From an uncultured Gammaproteobacteria bacterium (GTDB taxonomy: Bacteria > Pseudomonadota > Gammaproteobacteria > Steroidobacterales > Woeseiaceae), in assembly GCA_913063505.1 (NCBI GenBank), contig CAJXYT010000004.1:1-60261 (forward strand): 60,261 nucleotides of DNA, written 5' to 3'. A program made the position numbers and the translations under genes. Below the pieces are notes generated by a model, which had not been told where the DNA came from, searched no databases, and saw nothing but the letters and a program-made list of their open reading frames with translations. Each line of letters starts with the position of its first letter. The first letter of the stretch is position 1. This document shows, one piece after another, positions 36,024 through 45,909 of the stretch.

Positions 36024-37370
36024 TTACGCGCCGGCTATCGTCATATCCTCGATGAGCAAAGAGCCGCATCGCATTCCGCTGCGCAAATCCTGATCATTAC
36101 CTATCGCAATGATACGTTGATAGAGGTCTAGTAGGTTTCCAGCAATCGTGACTTCATGCACTGGAAATTGAATTTCCCCATTCTCCACCCAATGGCCAAC
36201 GGCACCGCGCGAGTAGTCACCAGTAACACCGTTTACGCCCTGACCAATCAATTCCTCAACCACCAGACCCGTGCCCATTTCCCTGATCAGCGTGTCCTTA
36301 TTAGTATCGCTGCCGGGTATCAGAAGATTCTGTGTTCCGCCTGAATTCGCTGTCGTTCTCAGGCCCAGACGTCGTGCCGAGTAGCTACTGAGAATGTAGC
36401 CATTCAAACAGCCATCGATAATGATATCCCGATCGTAGGTAGCAACTCCCTCACCATCATACGCACGACTCGACATGCCCCGTGCAATATGCGGCCGCTC
36501 CTGGACCTGCATGAAGTCAGGGAATATTTTTTGACCAATGGCATCGAGCAAGAATGAGGATCGACGGTACTGCGCGCCACCGGTGATAGCGCCCATCGCG
36601 TGTCCTATGAATCCACGTGCGAGGTCTGGGATATAAAGAACCGGCGCGTTCGTCGTCTTTATCTTGCGAGCTCCAAGTCGCGCAACAGTCTTGCGACCAG
36701 CCTCCACGCCTACAGACTCAACTTCGTCCAACTCACTGGGAACGCGAGAAGAGGTGTAGTGGTAGTCGCGCTGCATCGCACCATTTTCTTCCGCCAAGAC
36801 GACACAAGTCACGCTATGACTCGTTCGCGAGTCGCTACCGATGAAGCCGTGGCTATTGCCGTAAGCCTGGGTTCCTCGATTTGTACCAATTGTCACTCCC
36901 TCAGAATTACTGATGCGCTTGTCATATGCCATTGCCGCGCTTTCACATTCGATCGCCATCGCGATGGCCTGCTCAGCGTCGATATCCCAAGGGTGATCTA
37001 GATCGAGATCGAACATATCCGTCGCCATCAATTCTGCATCCGCAAGACCGGAATGTGGATCTTGTGCTGTAAAGTTAGCAAACGAATATGCTTTGCCAAC
37101 GGCCTCGCGAATCGCCGCTGGTGAAATATCGGAGGTACTCGCGTTGCCTTTACAAGAATCTTTGTACACGGTAATACCGATGCCACGGTCGTTCGTGAAT
37201 TCTAGATTCTCAACGTCACCCAGACGCGCCGTTGCCGATAGGCCAGTATCCTGACTTGCCGCGACTTCAGCCTGATCGGCCCCCAGACTCCTAGCTTCAT
37301 CCAATGCCAGAGCGACGAGGTTCTCAAGTTCCTGCCTGCCCAGCGATTCGCGTTTCGATATTTCAGCCAT
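36024..37370 (-). CDS. pmbA: Metalloprotease subunit PmbA (TldE)
   Basis: The start at 37370 (MAEISKRESLGRQELENLV) gives 448 residues, close to E. coli PmbA (about 450). The track start at 37496 is an antisense extension. Marks are FTNDRGIGITVYKDSCKGNASTSD, IPDLARGFIGHAMGAITGGAQYR, TYDRDIIIDGCLNGYILSSYSARRLGL and TANSGGTQNLLIPG. TldD/TldE is a heterodimeric metallopeptidase, with the metal site in TldD. tldD is about 2.3 kb away on the same strand. The divergent darP neighbour matches E. coli order. Confidence 0.95.
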   Translation of the reverse strand: MAEISKRESLGRQELENLVALALDEARSLGADQAEVAASQDTGLSATARLGDVENLEFTNDRGIGITVYKDSCKGNASTSDISPAAIREAVGKAYSFANFTAQDPHSGLADAELMATDMFDLDLDHPWDIDAEQAIAMAIECESAAMAYDKRISNSEGVTIGTNRGTQAYGNSHGFIGSDSRTSHSVTCVVLAEENGAMQRDYHYTSSRVPSELDEVESVGVEAGRKTVARLGARKIKTTNAPVLYIPDLARGFIGHAMGAITGGAQYRRSSFLLDAIGQKIFPDFMQVQERPHIARGMSSRAYDGEGVATYDRDIIIDGCLNGYILSSYSARRLGLRTTANSGGTQNLLIPGSDTNKDTLIREMGTGLVVEELIGQGVNGVTGDYSRGAVGHWVENGEIQFPVHEVTIAGNLLDLYQRIIAIGNDQDLRSGMRCGSLLIEDMTIAGA

Positions 37371-37444
37371 AGTTGGAACAATCCTTGCGCGTGTTAAACT
37401 CCCGCCGTTAATCGGTGGAGTGATCGCGAGGAGTACTGTAACCA

Positions 37445-37705
37445 GTGGATGAATTAAAGCCCAGCAAAAGCGCAAGAAAACGCGAGCACATCGCACTGCA
37501 GAAACTGGGTGAGGAACTCATTACTCTGAAACGATCAGATATCGACAGCCTGCCGCTGGAAGACAATCTTCGTGATGCCATTCTGGAGGCGCAGAAAATC
37601 AAATCGCACGGCGCATTGCGCCGGCAGAAACAATACATCGGCAAGCTAATGCGATACATCGATCCGGAACCACTCCGTAGCGAAATCGAAAAGCTCCGTC
37701 GTTAA
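37445..37705 (+). CDS. darP: DarP (YjgA/DUF615) homologue, half-length
   Basis: A GTG start at 37445 with GAGGAG upstream gives 86 residues that align with the first half of DarP: SARKREHIALQKLGEELITLKRSDIDSLPL, LRDAILEAQKIKSHGALRRQKQYIGKLMR and EPLRSEIEKLRR. E. coli DarP is about 183 residues, and the C-terminal half is missing here. No continuation is seen in any frame before purE, 21 bases downstream. DarP assists assembly of the 50S subunit. This may be a naturally short version or a truncated gene. Divergence from pmbA fits the canonical locus. Confidence 0.85.
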   Translation: MDELKPSKSARKREHIALQKLGEELITLKRSDIDSLPLEDNLRDAILEAQKIKSHGALRRQKQYIGKLMRYIDPEPLRSEIEKLRR

Positions 37706-37726
37706 CTATAGTGGTAGTATTTCTCG

Positions 37727-38215
37727 ATGAAAATTGATGTCGGCATAATTATGGGCTCCCGATCTGATTGGGATACGATGCAGCACACAACCGAAACACT
37801 TGATGCGCTGGGAGTGAGTTACGAAGTCAAAGTCGTCTCTGCACACCGAACGCCCGACCTCTTATTTGAATACGCCGGATCGGCTATTGAACGAGGCTTG
37901 CAGGTAATTATTGCGGGAGCCGGCGGAGCGGCGCATTTACCCGGCATGGCAGCGTCAAAGACTCGCATACCGGTCCTCGGCGTACCTGTGCAATCAAAAG
38001 CTCTCAATGGCATGGACTCCTTGCTGTCGATAGCGCAGATGCCCGCGGGCATTCCCGTCGGTTGTATGGCGATAGGGCGCGCCGGCGCAGTGAATGCCGC
38101 CCTGCTCGCGGCAGCTATCCTCGCGAATCACGACAAAGCAATTGCTACGTCACTGGATACATTCCGCGAGAACCAGACCAACAAGGTTCTGGGCGACAGC
38201 GACCCTACAAGCTAA
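37727..38215 (+). CDS. purE: N5-carboxyaminoimidazole ribonucleotide mutase
   Basis: This 162-residue PurE rearranges N5-CAIR to CAIR in purine synthesis. Motifs are [44 protein letters not shown], and [27 protein letters not shown]. It lies 4 bases before purK, the classic purEK operon, and probably shares a transcript with darP. Confidence 0.98.
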   Translation: MKIDVGIIMGSRSDWDTMQHTTETLDALGVSYEVKVVSAHRTPDLLFEYAGSAIERGLQVIIAGAGGAAHLPGMAASKTRIPVLGVPVQSKALNGMDSLLSIAQMPAGIPVGCMAIGRAGAVNAALLAAAILANHDKAIATSLDTFRENQTNKVLGDSDPTS

Positions 38216-38219
38216 CGTC

Positions 38220-39305
38220 ATGCGAATCGGCATAATCGGCGCCGGGCAACTTGGCCAGATGCTTGGCTTCGCCGCCAATGAGCTCGGCATTGAGTGTCAA
38301 TTTATTGATCCGTCACAAGATCCACCCGCAGCCAGATGCGGCAAAGTTATTCAAAGCGCATTTGATGACCCGGTCGCTTTGGTAGCACTCGCCGATACTT
38401 GCGACGTTATCACCTATGAATTCGAGAATGTCCCGGTCGCCGTGCTACACAGTATCGAGGGGATTGCGCCAGTTTACCCACCAGCGGATGCACTAAGACA
38501 TTCGCAAGACCGTCTTGACGAGAAGCGGCTGTTCGCCGCGCTCGATATTCCGTTGCCTAATTATTATGCAATCGAAAGTCGCGATGACATGGATAATGCC
38601 GCTAGCTCACTGGGTACGCCGATGATCATCAAGACCCGCCGCTTTGGCTATGACGGTAAAGGACAGTTCATCATCAAGAAGGCCACCAATCTCGATGCCG
38701 CTTGGGAGGAATTAGGCGGCCAGCCTCTGATCGCCGAACAATTTGTGACTTTTGACTACGAAGTGTCTTGCATAGGCGTGCGTGGCATAGGCGGAGAAAT
38801 TGCTATATACCCGCTTAGCCGCAACGTTCACGTTGACGGTATATTGCGAACATCCCGATCGCCGGTGAACAACCCGAAGCTGGCCGACAAGGCATCCGAG
38901 TACGTTCATCAGTTGCTCGACCATCTGAATTATGTCGGCGTTCTCGCGTTGGAGCTCTTCGTAACAGGCGATACATTGCTCGCCAATGAGTTTGCGCCGC
39001 GCGTGCACAACTCCGGTCATTGGAGTATCGAGGGAACAGAAACTAGTCAGTTCGAGAACCATATACGCGCTATAGCTGGCCTACCGCTGGGCTCGACGGC
39101 CAGTACAGGCTGTGCCGGCATGGTCAACCTGATAGAACAAATCACTGGCGCTACACGAAAGCTTGAAGTTGGCCAATTGCACGATTATGGAAAGGCCCCG
39201 CGACCAGGCCGCAAGCTCGGTCACGTGACCGTTGTCGCCGACACGCCGGAGCAACGTGATGTACTGGTCGAAATTATTAACAAGAGTGTGATCAAGGCCT
39301 CCTGA
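38220..39305 (+). CDS. purK: N5-carboxyaminoimidazole ribonucleotide synthase
   Basis: The ATG at 38220 (MRIGIIGAGQLGQMLGFAANELG) gives a 361-residue ATP-grasp enzyme. The track start at 38094 lies within purE and is rejected. It carboxylates AIR with ATP and bicarbonate. Further motifs are TYEFENVPV, RRFGYDGKGQF, EVSCIGVRG and NEFAPRVHNSGHWS. A long inverted repeat follows 20 bases after the stop. Confidence 0.97.
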   Translation: MRIGIIGAGQLGQMLGFAANELGIECQFIDPSQDPPAARCGKVIQSAFDDPVALVALADTCDVITYEFENVPVAVLHSIEGIAPVYPPADALRHSQDRLDEKRLFAALDIPLPNYYAIESRDDMDNAASSLGTPMIIKTRRFGYDGKGQFIIKKATNLDAAWEELGGQPLIAEQFVTFDYEVSCIGVRGIGGEIAIYPLSRNVHVDGILRTSRSPVNNPKLADKASEYVHQLLDHLNYVGVLALELFVTGDTLLANEFAPRVHNSGHWSIEGTETSQFENHIRAIAGLPLGSTASTGCAGMVNLIEQITGATRKLEVGQLHDYGKAPRPGRKLGHVTVVADTPEQRDVLVEIINKSVIKAS

Positions 39306-39325
39306 TCTATTGAGAGCTCGGCATA

Positions 39326-39388
39326 GCCCAACGACAGGACTCCGCAGTAGACGAAGCAACAGTACTCAGTAGTCCTGTCGTTGGGCTG
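39326..39388. repeat. Inverted repeat after purK, possible bidirectional terminator
   Basis: Perfect 17-bp arms AGCCCAACGACAGGACT (39326-39342) and AGTCCTGTCGTTGGGCT (39372-39388) flank a 29-base spacer. It lies between purK and the convergent small membrane protein gene and runs into the C-terminal codons of that gene. There is no U run, so it may be a terminator helped by other factors or an mRNA stabiliser. It also has a repeated-element look, but no second copy is seen in the window. Confidence 0.7.
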
Positions 39389-39584
39389 CGCGTCGGCCGG
39401 TGACCCGATGATCACGCCGCTTCAATAGAACAACCATTCCCGCAACCAGACACACGAGGCCCACAACGAAACAAATCGTCGGCCAGTGCCAGTGATTGAC
39501 ATACATTGAAGCGCCCAGACAAAGTGCTCCTATCATCAGATAGAAGTAGGGCAAGCTTTCATAAATTGGTTTCGAGACCCACAT
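39366..39584 (-). CDS. Small two-helix inner-membrane protein
   Basis: From the ATG at 39584 this is 72 residues (MWVSKPIYESLPYFYLMIGALCLG). A TTG at 39638 would give 90 residues, so the start is uncertain. It has two hydrophobic helices (about 14-28 and 36-52) and a basic C terminus (LLKRRDHRVTGRRAAQRQDY). The KPIYESLPY opening recurs in small membrane proteins of Xanthomonadales-like bacteria as far as I recall. The function is unknown. The last residues are encoded within the inverted repeat. Confidence 0.6.
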   Translation of the reverse strand: MWVSKPIYESLPYFYLMIGALCLGASMYVNHWHWPTICFVVGLVCLVAGMVVLLKRRDHRVTGRRAAQRQDY

Positions 39585-39767
39585 GATGCTGAAGTAATCT
39601 CCCCCGGGGCCGATGCATTCTCCATAGCGGGGAGTCAATGTCCAGCGGGAATCACGTTTTCTATCGGGATTCCTTATTCCCGAAGAATCTAATAATTCGC
39701 GAAATTATTAATTCTGATAGGTCATCAACAGATAGGTAAAAATCGACTTATGTAAAAATTTTTTCGC

Positions 39768-41216
39768 CTAACCCGTACCGCCAACCGTAATCTCATCGAT
39801 CTTGAGTGTCGGCTGACCAACCCCAACTGGTACCGATTGTCCCTCTTTTCCGCAGGTTCCGACGCCCGAGTCGAATTCGAGGTCATTACCAACCATGGAT
39901 ATTTTGTTGAGGGCCTCGGGTCCGTCGCCGATCAGCATGGCGCCCTTGATCGGCCGTGTAACTTTGCCTTTCTCGATCAGATACGCCTCGCTCGCCGAAA
40001 ATACGAATTTCCCCGAGGTGATATCGACCTGACCGCCACCAAAATTGGGTGCATAAATGCCCTTATCGACCGAGGCGATGATCTCTTCCGGATCGTGTGG
40101 ACCGGCCAACATGTAAGTATTGGTCATTCGCGGCATCGGTATGTGGGCGAAAGATTCGCGGCGGCCGTTGCCCGTCGATTCGACACCCATCAGACGCGCG
40201 TTTAGCTTGTCCTGCATATAGCCTTTCAAGACGCCATCTTCGACCAACACTGAGTACTTGCCGGGTGTTCCTTCGTCGTCAACCGTGAGTGATCCGCGAC
40301 GATCTGCAAGCGTTCCGTCATCTACGATTGTGCACAGCGGCGAGGCAACCTTCTGTCCGAGCTTGCCACTGAACGCTGACGTACCTTTACGATTGAAATC
40401 ACCTTCGAGCCCATGACCAACTGCTTCATGCAGCAGTATTCCCGGCCACCCCGGGCCCAAAACGATCGGCATCGAACCCGCTGGTGCCGCTTCGGCTTCA
40501 AATTGCACCAGCGCTTGTCGAACAGCTTCCCGAGCGTAGTCCATCGAAATGTCGCCATCCAGAAAATAGTTAAGAGTCGTTCGCGCGCCACCGCCTGCAT
40601 AGCCCTGCTCACGGCGACCGTCCTGCTCTAGGATCACGCTGACATTCAAGCGGATCAGTGGGCGAATATCTGCCGCCATCGTGCCGTCCGATGCAGCTAC
40701 TAGAATTAGATCCTGACTGCTTGCAAGGCTGACAATGACCTGCTCCACACGTTTGTCGAGATCGCGAGTTGCTGTATCAATGTCACTCAGCAGCTTTGTT
40801 TTTTGTGTGTCGTCAATGCTGGTCGTCGGGTCGTCGGCCGAATATAACGCTGTGAGGTTGGTTCGATTCCACGCTTGTACCGATTTATCCTGTCCCTGAC
40901 GTGCGATGGCGCGGGCTGCGCCTGCCGCTTGCTGAAGTGCTGGCATTAGCAGTTCATCCGAGTAGGCGAATCCGGTCTTCTCGTCGCTTACAGCACGCAC
41001 TCCAACGCCTTGATCGATATTAAAGCAGCCCTCGCGGATGATGCCATCCTCGAGCGTCCAGCTTTCATGGCGACTCACCTGAAAGTACAGATCGGCATAA
41101 TCAACGCCGCCCTTCATGATGCCGCCGAGTGTCGTATTGAGGCTCTTTTCGTCGAGACCCGCTGGTTCCAATATGCGCGACATCATCGAGTCGATTGAAT
41201 TACCGTTCTTATCCAA
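39768..41216 (-). CDS. tldD: Metalloprotease subunit TldD
   Basis: This 482-residue protein carries the TldD zinc motif [11 protein letters not shown], plus [60 protein letters not shown] and [19 protein letters not shown]. TldD forms the catalytic half of the TldD/E protease, which degrades unfolded peptides and matures microcin-type peptides in some species. It follows the nitrilase gene by 17 bases, and pmbA is encoded nearby on the same strand. Confidence 0.96.
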   Translation of the reverse strand: MDKNGNSIDSMMSRILEPAGLDEKSLNTTLGGIMKGGVDYADLYFQVSRHESWTLEDGIIREGCFNIDQGVGVRAVSDEKTGFAYSDELLMPALQQAAGAARAIARQGQDKSVQAWNRTNLTALYSADDPTTSIDDTQKTKLLSDIDTATRDLDKRVEQVIVSLASSQDLILVAASDGTMAADIRPLIRLNVSVILEQDGRREQGYAGGGARTTLNYFLDGDISMDYAREAVRQALVQFEAEAAPAGSMPIVLGPGWPGILLHEAVGHGLEGDFNRKGTSAFSGKLGQKVASPLCTIVDDGTLADRRGSLTVDDEGTPGKYSVLVEDGVLKGYMQDKLNARLMGVESTGNGRRESFAHIPMPRMTNTYMLAGPHDPEEIIASVDKGIYAPNFGGGQVDITSGKFVFSASEAYLIEKGKVTRPIKGAMLIGDGPEALNKISMVGNDLEFDSGVGTCGKEGQSVPVGVGQPTLKIDEITVGGTG

Positions 41217-41233
41217 ATGTGTATTCCGAGTAT

Positions 41234-42046
41234 TTATAAACGGCGGTTTGCAAGCGCTGGAAACTCACTGCGCAATTGCGTAGGAAGCAACGGGTCAATA
41301 TCCGCAGCAATAAAGCAATTTCCATCGTCCGCTTCGGCCAAAATTCGGCCCCAAGGATCGATGATCAGTGAGTGCCCATACGTCGATCGACCGTCAGGGT
41401 GTTCGCCATACTGCCCGGCTGCGACCACATACGCCAGATTTTCAATTGCGCGGGCGCGAAGCAACGTGTGCCAATGCGCCTCGCCTGTCGTGCTGGTGAA
41501 TGCTGCTGGCACCGTAAACATGTTCGCGCCGGCGTCGACAAGCTGCCGAAACAACTCCGGAAACCTAAGATCGTAGCAGATGGTCAAACCAACCCTGCCA
41601 CACGGAGTCATCACAGAGATGACATCATCTCCTGGGTACATTGACCGCGACTCCCGATACGACTCCTGCTTGTCGACTAGATCAACATCGAATAAATGGA
41701 TTTTTCGATAGACCGCCTGCTCAACGCCATTAGCATCATAAACAGGACACGCGCCGTAAACGCGATTAGCGCCGATCTCTGGCGAATTGAGCGGCATGCT
41801 GCCCGCGATAAGCCAAAGCCCATGCCTACGTGACACATCCGATAGAAACGCTTGAATGGGACCCTCTCCGGGCGCCTCAGAGGCTCTTGCCTTATCCCTG
41901 CCGCATACTGGCATCAACGCGAAGTTTTCAGGCAGGACTGCCATCTCGCAGCCATCTTTGGCGGCCTCTCCCAGCAGTTCGTCCGCGACCTTTAGGTTCG
42001 CGGGCACGTCCGCGCCACTGTTCATCTGAATTGCCGCAACACGCAT
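41234..42046 (-). CDS. Carbon-nitrogen hydrolase, Nit1/deaminated-glutathione amidase type
   Basis: This 270-residue nitrilase-superfamily enzyme has the Glu-Lys-Cys triad in [20 protein letters not shown] and [16 protein letters not shown]. The [19 protein letters not shown] block and the [10 protein letters not shown] form match the Nit1/YbeM group, which hydrolyses deaminated glutathione, a side product of transaminases. It sits between yhdP (4-base gap) and tldD, a gene order common in gammaproteobacteria. Confidence 0.93.
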   Translation of the reverse strand: MRVAAIQMNSGADVPANLKVADELLGEAAKDGCEMAVLPENFALMPVCGRDKARASEAPGEGPIQAFLSDVSRRHGLWLIAGSMPLNSPEIGANRVYGACPVYDANGVEQAVYRKIHLFDVDLVDKQESYRESRSMYPGDDVISVMTPCGRVGLTICYDLRFPELFRQLVDAGANMFTVPAAFTSTTGEAHWHTLLRARAIENLAYVVAAGQYGEHPDGRSTYGHSLIIDPWGRILAEADDGNCFIAADIDPLLPTQLRSEFPALANRRL

Positions 42047-42050
42047 TGGT

Positions 42051-45000
42051 TTATCTTAATTCTTCGCCTGATAAGCATTCTGCCAATTCACCGCTGGCAA
42101 TAAATGCCGCCGAGTTGGTCGACTCTACAGACGGCTCATCCCATGAGCCATCAATCGCATAATAAACCTCCCCAACTTCCTGTAGCGGTTTTTTGAATAT
42201 TTGCGAAAAAATTAGCAATGCGGCCATAACCTGCGGACCAGCGACCACGGCACCAACGATTGGTAAAGTATTTCCTACATTTGCGGAAACTATCGCGGTT
42301 TGCTCATAGGTACGATTGGCAATGTCGGCCGCGCCCACGATACCAATATCGGCCGCAGGCCCATCGAGCGATAAGTCACAGGTATAGGTGATGCCATCTT
42401 CAATTATGAATGTTCCAGCGATTTCATCGAAACCGAAACCTTTGCTAAAAACATCCCGAAAATCGAGCGATAAGCGACGTGGCAGCGCAACGATACTCAT
42501 GAGTCCGAACACACGCCCAGCACCCGGTTCAATTTCTTTCAGCTGACCATTACCCAGCCGGACCTGAACCTCACCATCAAGCACCTCGAAAAAATCAGGC
42601 CGAGGGCTACCCGACCAATCCAGTTCAAAACTCATAGACATTTTTTTGCTATCGATTCCGGGTGTGTAGCTCAGTCTGGACATCGTTTGTTCAACATCGG
42701 TGCTTGTCAGGATCGCGCTGACAAAACTGTGACTTCCCAGTGGATCGGCATCATCAGTAAGCCAGCGACCGGTGCCGTCGATTTTAAAACTCGCATCGCT
42801 GGTGGAAATCTTGGTTGCTATAAGACCCTGCTCGGTTTTCTCGAGCGTTGCCTCCACAGCACCAAGGTAACGGTCGCCGAAGGCAAACTCAGCGGCTGTC
42901 AGTTGAATCGCTGGCAACTTGCGAGGATCAAGTTCCCATGCCAACTCGGTTTGTGTCTCGTCACCCGGCAGCCGGAGTTTCTCCATATCGAAGACCATCT
43001 TGCGGTCGCCATTAAAGTCGTACGGCACGAACACCGAACCAACGACGTCTTCTCCATCAAGTTGCACTAGCCAGTCTGCCGCACTTCGATCAACTCGAAC
43101 GCGATGTCCTTTTAAGTGCTGGCCGATGAGATACAGGTTATCAACTGTTAGGTCGATGGAGTGAATTAGTTCCGCAGCGCTGGTTTTCTTCTCACCGCTA
43201 CGCGAAAGACTCAACCAGTCCTGTAATCGCACCTCACTTGTCGAACCGCGAATGTGCAGACCTCGCGTATCGGCCGCCTGCACGGCGGCGCCGCCCATCG
43301 TGATGACACCGCGGTCGAGGTCCCAACTGCCCTCAGGTTTATTAAACGCCAATTGCCAAGCGATGTGATTCTCAGCAAAGAAAGCGCTCTCAATAAATTC
43401 TCCGCCTGGCATGAAACGAATATCACCTGATATTTGCAATGAGGAATCAGCTGGCTTTCCGATCGGCACCGGCAAGAGTAATTCGAGTCCATTGAGGTCG
43501 CTTTCGATCTGCACGGTCAGTGGTGATTTAGTCTCCATCTTGCCACTGGGAAATAGAATGCGTGCCTGGTACACAGCGGCACCCTTAATGAGCCCGTCCA
43601 TCGGCACACCCAGCTCGTTGACAATACCATCCGCAGTCGCTGTGCCAAGCGCGGTTGCGATCACGCTGAATTGTGGATCCTTGGAGCGTTGCATTGAAAT
43701 GCTAATGCCTTCGCCCAGAAATGTTCCAGCGAGCCCCTTACTCTCGATTCGATCTCGCTCAATTGTCACTTCACCGATCAGATCCGTGATCGGTGAATTA
43801 AGACCTGCTACCGCCAACGTTCCATTATTACTTCGCACCCGCACCTGAAACTCGAACTCTTGAATACGCTCTCTTTTAAGTGGCACCATCAGATCGAGGG
43901 CGAAAGACGCTTCCCCATCAACGGTAATGCGATCCAATTGCCCGCCAAATACATTTTTGATGGGGCTTTGCATCGAAAATTCGCGAATCGATTCCAGCGA
44001 TCCTGTTGAGAAAGACTCGATATTTAGTACGGGGTCTCTGAGGTCTGGAATATTCACCTTGGCGTTGATGGCAGAAATACCGGCATTTATCGACTGATTT
44101 TCAGTCGAATAGAGCCGAGCATTATCGAGTATCACTTCAGTGTCCAACCCTTCTGCTGCTGGCCACAGCTTGTGATATTTGAAAGTCATGTTGCGAACCG
44201 AGGCCTTCATCAATAGGCGCCCTTCCCCACCGTCGAACGGAAACTTGTCGAGCGGTCCATGGAGAGTGGTTGTACCGTGGGTTATCGATCCGCTGACCAA
44301 TGCCATTTGAAACCATTCATACAAAATCGGCTTTAGTGCTTTTTCTGGAATGTAGCGTTTCGCCTCTTCGATATTTGAAATGCTCCAAGTACTGGCAAGA
44401 TCGATTTCAGGTGATAGTCCGTCTTTGTAAAGAACCAGCTGAACGTTGCTTTGACTGTTGATGATCTCACTACTTATGACGATGCTGTCAGAGAGGATGG
44501 TCGTTCGGTTATTGTTGTTCTTCCAAATGACAGTTCCATCTGCTTGATCAACCGCGATGACTTGGGGTAGATACTCAGGTACGTGAATCTCAAGCTCAGT
44601 GGATTCGATCTCGAGACGGCCGCCGGTGTGATTAGCCCTCACCAGTCCGGAGAACCCGCGGACACCGGGGCGCGACGAAGCGCCGGCGATGCCTACTCGA
44701 TCCAGCTCCACAGAAACATTGAATCGTGGCGCATCACTATCAATCTCAGAGACCGTCGCAACTAGGTTTCGTACAACCCCGGACGGTTGAAAATCAAGCA
44801 ATAAGCCTTTTAGCTCTTCGCTGAGCCAGGGCCTCATTATCCGCAGATCATCCAAATTCAGATGGGAAGCTCTGGCATCCAACATCACAATAGTGCCGGC
44901 GTCATCCACACTGGCCTCGACTTGAAGCGATGATTCTGGCCAATCGTGACCCTCAACCGAGAGTCGAAATTCATTTGCAGCGATCAGCCAATCGAAGTCC

Positions 45001-45890
45001 GATACATCAACCTCGATCCGGCCACTGATATCGAATAATTCGTCGGCTGCAAGAGCAACGTCAACGAAATCAAGTTCTGCTGTGAAATTGGATACCCGCC
45101 CATTGCTAACTGCGAGCGCCAACTCCATATCGCCAATGCCAGATTGAAATTGGCGGCTGCCATCCGTCAGACTCGACCAGCCGAGCAGGCTCACATCATC
45201 AGCATCGACGGTGATATCCCAGTTTCGCTCCTCTTCGCTTCCAAGGCTTAGTTGGCTGGCTGACACACTTAATTGTCGGCCCAGATTGTCGGGCAAGCGA
45301 ATATCCATATCAGCAGCAATACGTTTATCGTCGATGCTGACTCGCATACTTGGGACGTTGAAGAAATGTGGACGGTCATCGCCGGGTTGCAAGAAGCGCA
45401 ATTCGATGTCCTCGCCGATTATTTCGATACTCGTTGGCGTTGCCTGGCTTCCAAGTTCGGAGCCGAAAAGCTCGTCCAGCGAAAAGCCTTGAATTCGAAA
45501 ACTCCCATCGTCCTGCTGGCGCACATCAATACTCGCCTTAAGAATGATAAGCCGATCGACGACAAATGCTTGTTCAAACATCAAACGCAGCAATCCGACA
45601 CCGACCCGCACTTCTTCAGCAGCGATGATGCGATTGCCACTGCCGGGATGAATTAATTCTGCGTCGTAGAACTCTAGCTCTGGCCCACTGAGTCCCCAGC
45701 GCGCGTCCATTCCAGAAAATTCGACCTGCATTCCGATCGCGGCGCTTGCCTGAGTCTTAATCTCATCCTGGTATTGCGGCACTTGCGGTAGGAATAGCCG
45801 GAACAATCCCACCACTATCGCCAACAGGATAACGACCGTCGCTGCGGTATAGGCGAGGAATTTCATCAGCCGGCGGAAAACGTTTTTCAT
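42051..45890 (-). CDS. yhdP: YhdP family AsmA-like envelope protein
   Basis: This very large 1279-residue protein has one N-terminal transmembrane helix (FLAYTAATVVILLAIVVGLFRLFLP), a DUF3971 region and a C-terminal AsmA-like region. It is mostly long beta repeats forming an elongated periplasmic groove. YhdP with TamB and YdbH bridges the inner and outer membranes for phospholipid transport. Length and gene order (rng-yhdP-nit-tldD) match the family. It starts 19 bases after rng ends. Confidence 0.93.
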   Translation of the reverse strand: MKNVFRRLMKFLAYTAATVVILLAIVVGLFRLFLPQVPQYQDEIKTQASAAIGMQVEFSGMDARWGLSGPELEFYDAELIHPGSGNRIIAAEEVRVGVGLLRLMFEQAFVVDRLIILKASIDVRQQDDGSFRIQGFSLDELFGSELGSQATPTSIEIIGEDIELRFLQPGDDRPHFFNVPSMRVSIDDKRIAADMDIRLPDNLGRQLSVSASQLSLGSEEERNWDITVDADDVSLLGWSSLTDGSRQFQSGIGDMELALAVSNGRVSNFTAELDFVDVALAADELFDISGRIEVDVSDFDWLIAANEFRLSVEGHDWPESSLQVEASVDDAGTIVMLDARASHLNLDDLRIMRPWLSEELKGLLLDFQPSGVVRNLVATVSEIDSDAPRFNVSVELDRVGIAGASSRPGVRGFSGLVRANHTGGRLEIESTELEIHVPEYLPQVIAVDQADGTVIWKNNNNRTTILSDSIVISSEIINSQSNVQLVLYKDGLSPEIDLASTWSISNIEEAKRYIPEKALKPILYEWFQMALVSGSITHGTTTLHGPLDKFPFDGGEGRLLMKASVRNMTFKYHKLWPAAEGLDTEVILDNARLYSTENQSINAGISAINAKVNIPDLRDPVLNIESFSTGSLESIREFSMQSPIKNVFGGQLDRITVDGEASFALDLMVPLKRERIQEFEFQVRVRSNNGTLAVAGLNSPITDLIGEVTIERDRIESKGLAGTFLGEGISISMQRSKDPQFSVIATALGTATADGIVNELGVPMDGLIKGAAVYQARILFPSGKMETKSPLTVQIESDLNGLELLLPVPIGKPADSSLQISGDIRFMPGGEFIESAFFAENHIAWQLAFNKPEGSWDLDRGVITMGGAAVQAADTRGLHIRGSTSEVRLQDWLSLSRSGEKKTSAAELIHSIDLTVDNLYLIGQHLKGHRVRVDRSAADWLVQLDGEDVVGSVFVPYDFNGDRKMVFDMEKLRLPGDETQTELAWELDPRKLPAIQLTAAEFAFGDRYLGAVEATLEKTEQGLIATKISTSDASFKIDGTGRWLTDDADPLGSHSFVSAILTSTDVEQTMSRLSYTPGIDSKKMSMSFELDWSGSPRPDFFEVLDGEVQVRLGNGQLKEIEPGAGRVFGLMSIVALPRRLSLDFRDVFSKGFGFDEIAGTFIIEDGITYTCDLSLDGPAADIGIVGAADIANRTYEQTAIVSANVGNTLPIVGAVVAGPQVMAALLIFSQIFKKPLQEVGEVYYAIDGSWDEPSVESTNSAAFIASGELAECLSGEELR

Positions 45891-45909
45891 TAAGTCACGA
45901 ACCTGAGCA

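Noticed and set aside
37371-37496. N-terminal extension of pmbA
   Set aside because: It overlaps the divergent darP start region. The typical PmbA length is obtained from 37370.
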